Source: Bacteroidales bacterium (GTDB taxonomy: Bacteria; Bacteroidota; Bacteroidia; Bacteroidales; F082). Taken from it: a stretch of 64,000 nt of DNA. The DNA lies in the NCBI GenBank assembly GCA_017549805.1, contig JAFYNJ010000011.1, positions 25,286 through 89,285 of the forward strand, given 5' to 3'. The position numbers and the translations under genes were made by a program. Below are positions 35,397-43,424 of this stretch, piece by piece (within the stretch, counting starts at the first letter, position 1; each line of letters opens with the position of its first letter). A model generated the notes under the pieces. It saw nothing but the letters and a program-made list of their open reading frames with translations, searched no databases and was not told the DNA's origin.

Positions 35397-35582
35397 TTAT
35401 TGCTTGGCTGCCATGACGAGCTTGCCTTTGTAGTAAAGGTCGCCGTCAACATAATATGCTCTGTGATAGACGTGCATGGTGCCGGTCACTGGGCAAACTG
35501 CGATCGTCGGGACTTCAGCCTTGTAATGAGTTCTTCTCTTTGCGCCTCTGGTGTGAGACTGTCTGCGTTTAGGATGTGCCAT
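35397..35582 (-). CDS. rpmF: 50S ribosomal protein L32
   Basis: A 61-residue ribosomal protein with the unmistakable start MAHPKRRQSHTRGAKRRTHYK. The usual zinc ribbon (two CxxC pairs) is absent: CPVTG holds the only cysteine, and the second pair is replaced by YHRAYYVDG. It is therefore a C-minus, presumably zinc-independent form. It follows the DUF177/YceD gene, the standard yceD-rpmF pairing. Confidence 0.95.
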   Translation of the reverse strand: MAHPKRRQSHTRGAKRRTHYKAEVPTIAVCPVTGTMHVYHRAYYVDGDLYYKGKLVMAAKQ

Positions 35583-35616
35583 TTTACTTTTATTTTAAAA
35601 TGTTAATACCAGTATA

Positions 35617-36141
35617 TTAATTATCTTCAATCTTGACATCCTTCAACGCCGCCCACCGCGGATCCGTTTCGACTTCCTTCTCGTCAGAGGGCTCCTCGTC
35701 ATGGGAAAGAAGTGCCAGCACTTGCGGATTACATTCACCTTCGGGATGAACTCGATGGATCGGTATCGACAGGATGATGTATTCATAAACCAAAGAACGG
35801 ATGTCGTAGGCGTGCTCCTCAGCAGGCACCACAACCACGTCGTCAGTTTCCTCGACCTCTTCGGCACCGAGCTTGATGTAAAACACCTGCTCGCTCTGGA
35901 TCGGGATGAAGAACTCGTCGGCGCAGCGGTCGCATGGAACCTCCACCTTGCCTTCGATGTGGAAGTTCAGGGTCATCATCAACTCCTCCCTTACCACTTC
36001 AAGATTCACCGTCACCGCGCCATGCTTCACCTCGGAATAGTCCAGATCGGCAAAGAAATCGTCCTTAATGTCGAACTTGTAGTTGTGGACGCCAAGGGCG
36101 AGGCCGCTGACAGGGATCAAGAATTCGTTTTCCTTTTCCAT
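35617..36141 (-). CDS. YceD/DUF177 family protein
   Basis: A 174-residue acidic protein of the DUF177 family (YceD in E. coli, linked to accumulation of 23S rRNA). The conserved middle VPCDRCADEF holds the CxxC pair, followed by the acidic EEVEETDDVVVV segment and YEYIILSIPIHRVHPEGECN. It precedes rpmF by 34 bases, matching the nearly universal order of the two genes, and has a promoter at 36163-36170. Confidence 0.9.
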   Translation of the reverse strand: MEKENEFLIPVSGLALGVHNYKFDIKDDFFADLDYSEVKHGAVTVNLEVVREELMMTLNFHIEGKVEVPCDRCADEFFIPIQSEQVFYIKLGAEEVEETDDVVVVPAEEHAYDIRSLVYEYIILSIPIHRVHPEGECNPQVLALLSHDEEPSDEKEVETDPRWAALKDVKIEDN

Positions 36142-36162
36142 TTGCCTAAAAATCGGGCTGCA

Positions 36163-36170
36163 AAATTAAA
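36163..36170 (-). promoter_or_regulatory. -7 promoter element of the yceD-rpmF operon
   Basis: CAAAATTA on the + strand is TAATTTTG on the minus strand, 21 bases before the ATG at 36141. Confidence 0.7.
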
Positions 36171-36208
36171 GAATTAATTTGAATCTGATGCAGGCAAAAG
36201 AGATTTTT

Positions 36209-37816
36209 TTATTCCAACACCTCCAAGGCCTTCTGCAACACGTCATCCATGGCCCGATAAATCGGATAAAAGCCCTCCTCGTCGAAAACATCACGGGCAA
36301 TATAGGCTTTCAAGAGGATATCCGACTCTTTGCGAGCCACCTGCTTCTCCTTCTCATTGCCTTTGATGCCTTTGGCTTCGGCCTTCTTCACCAGCTCGTT
36401 GAACATGGCATCCGTGACACGGAACGACCGGTCGAAATCGGCCACCGTCTTGAACCGAACCAACTCCTGACGATGGATGTCGCAATAGTCGAAGGCATAT
36501 TGGTACAGGATGCCAAGGTTGACGATCTTGTTGAAGTAGTATTCCGTGCTGTCATCAACCAACGGAACATACACGTCGGGCATGATGCCGCCTCCGCCAT
36601 ACACCACTTTGCCCTTGGGCGTATAGTATTTCAACGAATCGGCGAAGTGGATGCTATCGGCCGAGAACAACTCGCCGTTCTCATAACGGTCGTACGACTC
36701 CAGAAGATAGTCTTCCCTGTTGCCCGTAAAAGGCTTTTGGATGCACCGCCCCGTAGGGGTGTAGTAGCGTGCCACCGTCACGCGGATGGCCGAATTGTCG
36801 CTGAGCATGATCTGTTCCTGCACCAAGCCCTTTCCAAAAGAGCGGCGACCCACGATGGTGCCTCGGTCATTGTCTTGAAGTGCACCTGCCACAATTTCGC
36901 TGGCGCTGGCCGACTCGCCATCGATCAACACCGCCACGGGCATGTCCTCAAGCACACCTTTCTTTCGAGCCAGGAAAGTCACCCTGGGCCTGCTACGGCC
37001 TTCGGTGAACACCACCAAACTACCCTTGGGAAGGAACTCATCGACAATATCCACCGCCTCGTTGAGATAACCGCCGGCATTGCCGCGAAGATCGAAAACA
37101 AGCTTTTGCATCCCCACGCTCTTCAGCTTCTTAGCTGCCTCCACAAACTCTTTATGGGTGGTCGCCGAAAACTTGCTCAACTTAATGTAACCTGTCTTGT
37201 CATCAAGCATGTAGGCGATATCGACGCTATAGGTAGGGATGACATCGCGGATGATGGTGAACTCCTGCAATCCGGCAACGCCTCTCCGATAGTTCTTCAC
37301 TTTGACTTGGGTGCCCTTGGGACCTTTCAGCAGCCGCATCACGCCGTCGTTCTTGATCTTGACCCCGGCAATGAGCGAGTCGTTCACATACACGATACGG
37401 TCGCCCGCCATAATACCCACCTTTTCCGAAGGGCCACCCTTGATGGTGTTGACGATGCAAACCGTGTCGTCAACGATGCGGAACTGCACGCCGATGCCCT
37501 CGAAACTACCCAGCAAGGGATCGTTGACGGCATTGAACTCCTCCACCGAGATATAGGAACTGTGCGGATCAAGCTCGTCCATCATGGCGACAATGGCCTC
37601 CTCCTCGAGTTCCGCCGTCTTGACGGTATCGACATATACATTATTAATATAATACATCACCTCGTCGAACTTGCTGGATGCAATCACCCTTGGGCGCCGC
37701 TTCAACTGGATGTTCTCATTGACGACGCTGATAAAGAAACCGACGAGCAAACCAAGAACCACCATCCACAGGAACGATCGTGCCGGGATGGGGTGAGGGG
37801 ATTTTCTATTATCCAT
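36209..37816 (-). CDS. S41 family C-terminal processing protease
   Basis: Periplasmic serine protease of 535 residues tethered by an N-terminal helix (about 14-34). A PDZ domain (about 104-175: FEGIGVQFRIVDDTV, PSEKVGIMAGDRIVYVNDS) precedes the S41 core, with LVFDLRGNAGGYLNEAVD, the catalytic Ser in DGESASASEIVAGAL (about 302-306) and the Lys at 329 (GRRSFGKGLVQ). C-terminal processing proteases trim or degrade envelope proteins. It is the last gene of the kinase-PorW operon and overlaps fabD by 8 bases. Confidence 0.94.
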   Translation of the reverse strand: MDNRKSPHPIPARSFLWMVVLGLLVGFFISVVNENIQLKRRPRVIASSKFDEVMYYINNVYVDTVKTAELEEEAIVAMMDELDPHSSYISVEEFNAVNDPLLGSFEGIGVQFRIVDDTVCIVNTIKGGPSEKVGIMAGDRIVYVNDSLIAGVKIKNDGVMRLLKGPKGTQVKVKNYRRGVAGLQEFTIIRDVIPTYSVDIAYMLDDKTGYIKLSKFSATTHKEFVEAAKKLKSVGMQKLVFDLRGNAGGYLNEAVDIVDEFLPKGSLVVFTEGRSRPRVTFLARKKGVLEDMPVAVLIDGESASASEIVAGALQDNDRGTIVGRRSFGKGLVQEQIMLSDNSAIRVTVARYYTPTGRCIQKPFTGNREDYLLESYDRYENGELFSADSIHFADSLKYYTPKGKVVYGGGGIMPDVYVPLVDDSTEYYFNKIVNLGILYQYAFDYCDIHRQELVRFKTVADFDRSFRVTDAMFNELVKKAEAKGIKGNEKEKQVARKESDILLKAYIARDVFDEEGFYPIYRAMDDVLQKALEVLE

Positions 37817-38699
37817 TTATTGAGGCACTTGACATCTCCAGGTTGCGATCAACCTTCTTGAAAAGACCTTGGAGCACCGTTCCGGGACCGACCTCCACAA
37901 CACAGTTGAGGCCGTTGGCAATCATGTTTTGCATGGTCTGGGTCCAGCACACCGGTGAAGTCAGCTGGGCCACGAGATTCTTCTTGATGATCTCGGGATC
38001 GGTAACCGATTGCCCTGTGACATTCTGATAGATCGGACAAATGCCGTAGTTGAATCTTGTAGCATTGATGGCTTCTGCCAGCTCCACGCGGGCAGGCTCC
38101 ATCAGCGGACTATGGAAGGCGCCGCCCACCTTGAGCGGAAGAACCCTCTTAGCCCCTGCCTCCTGCAATTTCTCAGTGGCTTGGGCGACACCCTCAACGG
38201 TACCTGAAATGACAATCTGACCCGGGCAGTTGTAGTTGGCCGGAACCACCACCGTGTCATGGATAGTGGCGCAAACGCTCTCCACCACGCTGTCCTCCAT
38301 GCCGATCACAGCCGCCATGGTGCCAGGCTGCATCTCGCAAGCTTTCTGCATGGCATTGGCACGTTTGGCAACCAGCCGCAAGCCATCCTCGAAACTCAGC
38401 ACCTTGTTGGCTACCAATGCCGAGAACTCGCCAAGCGAGTGGCCAGCGACCATATTGGGCTGGAAATCCTCCAAAATGGTGGCCAGGATGACCGAATGAA
38501 GGAAAATGGCGGGTTGGGTCACCTTCGTCTGACGAAGGTCCTCGTCCGTGCCATCGAACATCATCTCGGTAATCTTGAACTCCAAGATCCTGTTGGCTTT
38601 ATGGAACATGTCCCTCGCTTTCGACGAATGGTCGAAAAGGTCCTTGCCCATGCCTACAAATTGAGCTCCCTGACCAGGGAATACATAAGCATTGATCAT
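37809..38699 (-). CDS. fabD: Malonyl-CoA:ACP transacylase
   Basis: Cytoplasmic enzyme (296 residues) that loads malonate onto acyl carrier protein for fatty acid synthesis. FPGQGAQFVGMGKDLF starts the fold, the nucleophile is S88 in AGHSLGEFSAL, and the catalytic His is H196 in GGAFHSPLM. It lies between the bactofilin gene (15-base gap) and the S41 protease gene (8-base overlap) in a five-gene operon, away from other fab genes. Confidence 0.96.
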   Translation of the reverse strand: MINAYVFPGQGAQFVGMGKDLFDHSSKARDMFHKANRILEFKITEMMFDGTDEDLRQTKVTQPAIFLHSVILATILEDFQPNMVAGHSLGEFSALVANKVLSFEDGLRLVAKRANAMQKACEMQPGTMAAVIGMEDSVVESVCATIHDTVVVPANYNCPGQIVISGTVEGVAQATEKLQEAGAKRVLPLKVGGAFHSPLMEPARVELAEAINATRFNYGICPIYQNVTGQSVTDPEIIKKNLVAQLTSPVCWTQTMQNMIANGLNCVVEVGPGTVLQGLFKKVDRNLEMSSASING

Positions 38700-38714
38700 A
38701 AAACCTTTTTTTCC

Positions 38715-39068
38715 TTATTTGTTCTGTGGTTGTTGAACGGTAGTAGGTTGCGACATCTGGCATTTGCCGGTGAACACAGCACCCACTTCAATGAAGAGCT
38801 GCTTGGTGATCATGTCGATCTCAACTTTAGAAGTGGCCTTGAGCGAGGTGAGTTCCTCACACTTCAAAATGCCTTTGACCATTCCGGAGATCTCGGCTTG
38901 CTTGCAGGTCATGTCGCCTTCCACAACACCGGTTTGTCCGACAACGATTTTACCATTCGATTTCAAGGAGCCGATGAGACGGCCATCCACCCTGATATCA
39001 CCGCTGGATTCAATGTCTCCTTTGATGACGGTACCTTTACCTATTAGGTTTCTTACTGGAGATTCCAT
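38715..39068 (-). CDS. Bactofilin
   Basis: A 117-residue polymer-forming cytoskeletal protein. The core (about 8-105) is the bactofilin right-handed beta-helix with its hydrophobic repeats (VIKGDIESSGDIRVDGRLIGSL, KIVVGQTGVVEGDMTCKQAEISGMVKG). Bactofilins form membrane-associated filaments that position cell-wall and envelope enzymes. Located 18 bases downstream of the PorW gene and upstream of fabD, it may link envelope structure with the secretion lipoprotein. The C-terminal tail is short and Gln/Pro-rich. Confidence 0.92.
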   Translation of the reverse strand: MESPVRNLIGKGTVIKGDIESSGDIRVDGRLIGSLKSNGKIVVGQTGVVEGDMTCKQAEISGMVKGILKCEELTSLKATSKVEIDMITKQLFIEVGAVFTGKCQMSQPTTVQQPQNK

Positions 39069-39086
39069 AGTATTATTGTTTTATTG

Positions 39087-42029
39087 TTATTGTTTCTTAA
39101 TTGGTTTGTCTTTTTTGTCTCCCGGATCAAATCCATCGAGCTGTTCTATCTTACCCTTGAAGAATTTTTCTCCGCCTTTGAGTTCACCCTTGCCATCACC
39201 TTTTTCACCACCTTTGATCTCACCTTTGCCGTCACCGTTTTTCTCTCCCTTTATATCGTCTTTTTTCTCTCCTTTCACCTCACCCTTGCCATCGCCTTTA
39301 TCCTCTTTGTTGTCAAGACGATCCTTGGGGGTGTCTTTGCTATCGGCGGAAGTAATGGTAGTGACCAGGTCCGTTAATCCATTTTCGCGAAGGAAGACCA
39401 CATAGTCGCCCACTTTCTTCTCCTTCAAGAAGACAGCGTAGTTGGCAGTGGAGATGGGCAATACGGAATAGGAATTCTTGTCCATACCGCCAAAGAGGTA
39501 GTCCGTCAGGAACATGGACGCAATGTAATCTCTCGCTTCTTGTTGATTGGCAAAAGTGCCGATGGTCACTGCCATCATCTGGTCATAAAGCATGAAACTA
39601 TTGATTTCGAACTCCTTGAAGCGGTGCTCTTTTTTGTTGAAGTCGGAGATTCTCACTTTCAAAGGCTCCACCCTGATGACTTTCGAATTGAAGGCCACCA
39701 ACACTAAATGCGGCGTGTTGGTTTCATACTTGTAGGGCGATTGAGGCTTTTCAGGTTGCTTGGGGCCATCTTTGCCAAGGTCGAGGCCACCCAGGTTCAT
39801 TCCCAGATGATATTCTTCATTGATGTCCTGAAGCAAGGTCGTGGCATAGCTGCGAATGCTACTGTTAGGATACTGCCTTACCACTCTCAGCAAGGCGTAA
39901 GCCATGGTATCGACCGTTTCGAGACGGCCGCGGGATACGGCATCCAGCAAGGCGAAACGTGGAGCCAATGCCGTATCGGAAGCATAGAGCTCAAGCGCCC
40001 GTTCGGCATTCATCCTCACGCGGTAATACTGTCCCTGCTGATAAGCTTCGTAGGTCCTGGTATAGAGATCCGAAGCTTGTTTCGACTCTTCCTCGAGCTT
40101 CTGGTAATAGTTGGGATCAAGGATGAAGTTGGCATAGCTCGACTCGGGATACTTGCTGAGGATTCGGCTCTTGTAGTCGTCCGACTTTTCCGTATTGCTC
40201 AAGTCGTTGTACATCTTGTAAAGGGCGTACCAGGAAGGAAGCTCATTCTTGTTGCCCGGATAGCGGGTGTCCAATCTCTCATACGACTCGATGGAGCGGG
40301 GATAGTCCGACAAACGGTCGAGATAGATGAAGCCTACATTGTAAAGAGCGTCGGAAATCTGAAGGTGTGCTTCTTTCTTTTGCTCGTCGGTCAGCGGAAG
40401 CGACTGCAGGTAATAGGCCCTGTCGTGGTTGGTGACTCCCGCCATCAGCGTGTCGTTGGAACCCTCGTTATCCTTGGACCCACCCCAGCCGCCATCGAAG
40501 GCACCGCTGTTGATGTTGCGCTTGTCGGAAAGACGCCAGTTGTCCTCCAACTTACGCATGCCCCATTTCCTGCTGAACTCATTGAACCCGTTCCTTAAGG
40601 TTGTCGGGTTGTAGTAATACCATCCACCAGAGGCACCGGGTTCCTCTAATTGGGAGGATGTTCTCGACACGGTGCTTCCCATGAGTGCCAGCTGCTCCTC
40701 ATATTGTTGCTGTTCCTTCTCGATGCGTTCTTGCTCGATTACCTCGGCGATGATCTTGTCGATCAATCTGTTTCGGCTGACAGAATCCATGCTGGCAACC
40801 CTCAAAAGGCTGTCTTGATCGCGGATTACGGTGAGGTTCCTGACCAAATCGTTGAGGGTTTGGGAGATGTTGTTGACGCTGTCGTAGTCGGGATAGGTGT
40901 TCTTGTCCATGGCATTCACAGCCGTATCGTAATAGGCCTGCGCCAGTTCGTAGTTGTTGCGGTCGAAAAGGATGGTGGCCACCTTCAGCGATGAAGTCGC
41001 ACGCTGGATGCGGTTGGTCTTGGCGGCCGCCACCGACTCCCTGTAGAAGCCAATGGCCTTGCTGACATCGCCTTCACGCATGGCCAGTTCCGCCATGGCG
41101 AAATAGATGCGGTCGATGTATTCTTCGTTCTTTCTGTCGTCGAGCATCCGGTTGAGCATCTTATAAAGCTCCTTGGCGTTGCCGGCGGAACCCATCCTGG
41201 CCATGTTCATCTTCGATTCGAAGAGCATTTCGTAAGGCGGATTCTTCTTGGACACTTTCTTGAACCATTCCGTGGCCCGCTTGGCATCGTCCAGCTCCAT
41301 GTAGATCTGACCCAGAATGAACATGACCCTCAGGCGCATGTCGCGATCCTTGGTCTGCATCATGCCTGCTTTCAAATAATCGATGGCGCGGCGGTAATCC
41401 TTGGTGGCGATGTAATAATCGGCAACCGTAAGGTCAAAGTTGCGCAGCAATTCCTTCGGGACTTTCTTTTGGCTGACCATCTTGCTTTGGAGCAGTTCGA
41501 TGATCGCAATGGCCTTTGAATACTGTTCGGTTTGGATATAAGTCTTGACAAGCCATAGGTTGGACACCAAGGCGATGTCGTTGTAGCTGAATTCAGAAGT
41601 GACAAAGTCGAAGGTGCGCTTGGCTGGGATGTAGTCCTGCTTGTAGAAGTGAGCCTTTGCCATCACGAGGTAGGCATCGTCGATCCATTTCACTCGCTCC
41701 TTGCCGTTGAATTTCATGGAGTGCTTCTGGACACAGATGGAAGTCTTCTGCAAGGCGCGGTCCATCTGTGAGTTCAGGCTCATTGCATCGTTTTTGGTGC
41801 CATAGTTGAAAACCCGAAGCACTTTCGAATAGTCATCCTTGACACTATTCCTCAATTGGCGGTCGCCCTCCATCAGGCTGTGTTCGCCGTTCCAATAGAC
41901 GTTAAAGTGGCTTGTGAGGTTGTGATAGGCTCGACGCGTAATAGTGTTTCTCTTGGTGGAGCAACCGCCGAGCATCAACAGCGCCGCAACAAAGGCAACA
42001 AATAAAAATATGGGTTTCCTGTTAATCAC
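39087..42029 (-). CDS. porW: T9SS lipoprotein PorW/SprE
   Basis: A 980-residue TPR-rich lipoprotein needed for T9SS function in Porphyromonas (PorW) and gliding in Flavobacterium (SprE). Its signal ends in LMLGGC (lipobox), and the mature start TKRNTITRRAYHNLTSHFNVYWNGE is strongly like the family. TPR-like helices cover about 120-720. The last ~80 residues are a low-complexity tail of KGDGKGE/KGEKK type repeats with Asp-Lys runs. It follows the Ser/Thr kinase gene by 12 bases and precedes bactofilin. The PorW assignment is by family resemblance and lipobox position. Confidence 0.88.
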   Translation of the reverse strand: MINRKPIFLFVAFVAALLMLGGCSTKRNTITRRAYHNLTSHFNVYWNGEHSLMEGDRQLRNSVKDDYSKVLRVFNYGTKNDAMSLNSQMDRALQKTSICVQKHSMKFNGKERVKWIDDAYLVMAKAHFYKQDYIPAKRTFDFVTSEFSYNDIALVSNLWLVKTYIQTEQYSKAIAIIELLQSKMVSQKKVPKELLRNFDLTVADYYIATKDYRRAIDYLKAGMMQTKDRDMRLRVMFILGQIYMELDDAKRATEWFKKVSKKNPPYEMLFESKMNMARMGSAGNAKELYKMLNRMLDDRKNEEYIDRIYFAMAELAMREGDVSKAIGFYRESVAAAKTNRIQRATSSLKVATILFDRNNYELAQAYYDTAVNAMDKNTYPDYDSVNNISQTLNDLVRNLTVIRDQDSLLRVASMDSVSRNRLIDKIIAEVIEQERIEKEQQQYEEQLALMGSTVSRTSSQLEEPGASGGWYYYNPTTLRNGFNEFSRKWGMRKLEDNWRLSDKRNINSGAFDGGWGGSKDNEGSNDTLMAGVTNHDRAYYLQSLPLTDEQKKEAHLQISDALYNVGFIYLDRLSDYPRSIESYERLDTRYPGNKNELPSWYALYKMYNDLSNTEKSDDYKSRILSKYPESSYANFILDPNYYQKLEEESKQASDLYTRTYEAYQQGQYYRVRMNAERALELYASDTALAPRFALLDAVSRGRLETVDTMAYALLRVVRQYPNSSIRSYATTLLQDINEEYHLGMNLGGLDLGKDGPKQPEKPQSPYKYETNTPHLVLVAFNSKVIRVEPLKVRISDFNKKEHRFKEFEINSFMLYDQMMAVTIGTFANQQEARDYIASMFLTDYLFGGMDKNSYSVLPISTANYAVFLKEKKVGDYVVFLRENGLTDLVTTITSADSKDTPKDRLDNKEDKGDGKGEVKGEKKDDIKGEKNGDGKGEIKGGEKGDGKGELKGGEKFFKGKIEQLDGFDPGDKKDKPIKKQ

Positions 42030-42041
42030 GCGAAATTCGAT

Positions 42042-43280
42042 TTAATGAGTTTTTTGATACCATTGACCGGCAATAACCAACATCAGGGAGTCCGAAACAT
42101 TCACAGTGCCGCTCCTCATTGCCACAGCGATGCTGTCGGTGGCTTGACGGAATTCCGTCATCAGCAAGGCGTCATAATCGTGCTGACGGCTGTTGACGAT
42201 GGCCTGTTTCTGATTCTCGAAAGCCACTGCAGCAACTTGGCGCAGACTGTCCATGCTCATGAAAGGCGCCAGCTGCTGGCTGAACCTCACACTGTCTTCC
42301 TTCCAGGCATCTGGTACGTTGACGGCCTCTGTCAAGGACAGCAGCCTGTATTTCTCACAAAGCGCGTTTGTTTCGGCATTGATCTTATCCATCTCATGGC
42401 TGAAGTCCACCACCAGCCGTTCCGCCTTCTCGGCCCTCGACTTTTCCACAATCTTCGGGATGTAGAGGTAGGCGAGCACGCCCAACGCAGCAAGCACCAG
42501 CAGCAGGATGATGAGCTTGACCATCGAATAGCCCTTGGTGATGACGGAACGGACATCAGAGATGCTGTCGAAACGCTGCTCGCGGGAAAACTGGGTGCAA
42601 TGGGTGGCCACGCTGGAGAACTGGCTGAGCATGTTGCGCTCAACGATGAACTCGATGATTTTTCCCATCGAATAAACATCCGAACGAGGATCGGCCTCCT
42701 CTCCCTTGATGAGTTCCGGAGCGATGAATTCGTTTTCCTTGATCAAGAGCTCACGGTCGGTTTTGTATTCCGTCTCGGGCAGTCCGATATCGATGATCTT
42801 GGCACGGAAATCGGCGGCAGTGACCATGATGTTTTCAGGCTTGAGGTCGCAATGGATGATGCCGCGTTGGTGCATGTAGTTCAAGCCGTCGCAAAGATCG
42901 ATCAAGACGCTCTTGATCTGTTTCTCGTTAAGGGTGCCCACACGCACATGCTCGGCAAGCGACTTGCCATCGATGTATTCGAATATGATGCTTTCGCCCA
43001 ACCCCTGGATGTTCTCAAAGCCCAAAGCCTTGCGGATGAACTTGTAGTCCAACTGACTGGTGATCTCGTATTCCTTCTTCAGGTTTTCACGGCATTGGTC
43101 GTCCTGTGCAAATTCAGCCTTCAAGGTCTTGATGACAACCTTCCTGCCTTTATAAATTGCGGTAAAGAGCCTGCTGGGACCATGCGACGAAGCATAGAAC
43201 GGCTTGATGTTGTCATACTCTTTCGAGACGACGTTGTTCTGGTCGACAGGTTCAAAATTCGAAAAGATGTTTTCTGGCAT
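42042..43280 (-). CDS. Hanks-type serine/threonine protein kinase, membrane-anchored
   Basis: A 412-residue kinase. The catalytic domain (about 25-260) has Lys in VVIKTLKAEF, the catalytic loop IIHCDLKPENIMV (HCD in place of HRD), DIG in place of DFG, and APE (EFIAPELIKGEEADPRSDVYSMGK). The glycine-rich loop is degenerate (SSHGPSRLFTAIYKG). A membrane helix (LIILLLVLAALGVLAYLYI, about 253-271) leads to a periplasmic part of about 135 residues. The essential K, D and N are all present, so activity is plausible. It is the first gene of the operon with porW, bactofilin, fabD and the S41 protease, from a promoter at 43303-43310. Confidence 0.88.
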   Translation of the reverse strand: MPENIFSNFEPVDQNNVVSKEYDNIKPFYASSHGPSRLFTAIYKGRKVVIKTLKAEFAQDDQCRENLKKEYEITSQLDYKFIRKALGFENIQGLGESIIFEYIDGKSLAEHVRVGTLNEKQIKSVLIDLCDGLNYMHQRGIIHCDLKPENIMVTAADFRAKIIDIGLPETEYKTDRELLIKENEFIAPELIKGEEADPRSDVYSMGKIIEFIVERNMLSQFSSVATHCTQFSREQRFDSISDVRSVITKGYSMVKLIILLLVLAALGVLAYLYIPKIVEKSRAEKAERLVVDFSHEMDKINAETNALCEKYRLLSLTEAVNVPDAWKEDSVRFSQQLAPFMSMDSLRQVAAVAFENQKQAIVNSRQHDYDALLMTEFRQATDSIAVAMRSGTVNVSDSLMLVIAGQWYQKTH

Positions 43281-43302
43281 TTTTCAAAAATGTATTTGGG
43301 AG

Positions 43303-43310
43303 CAAAGATA
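43303..43310 (-). promoter_or_regulatory. -7 promoter element of the kinase-porW operon
   Basis: CAAAGATA on the + strand is TATCTTTG on the minus strand, 22 bases upstream of the kinase ATG at 43280. It is the only exact box found ahead of this five-gene run. Confidence 0.72.
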
Positions 43311-43391
43311 CAACTTTTTAAGAATATAGAAGAAAGAATTTGGAATAAAGAATAATTCAAATAGAAAATGTGACATTTTGTCAGATTTTCG

Positions 43392-43399
43392 TATATTTG
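43392..43399 (+). promoter_or_regulatory. -7 promoter element of pheT
   Basis: TATATTTG, an exact match, 25 bases before the ATG at 43425. It is divergent from the kinase promoter. Confidence 0.74.
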
Positions 43400-43424
43400 C
43401 CGCCCAAATCAAAACTTAACAAGA

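Noticed and set aside
36179-37861. Long antisense reading frame of about 560 residues opposite the S41 protease gene
   Set aside because: The GC-rich codon bias of the true gene leaves the opposite frame open. The protease has all catalytic motifs; the antisense protein has none.
42045-43355. Antisense frame of about 436 residues opposite the kinase gene
   Set aside because: It mirrors the kinase; the kinase has its motifs and a promoter, whereas this frame would have its start in the pheT-kinase gap and no recognisable domains.
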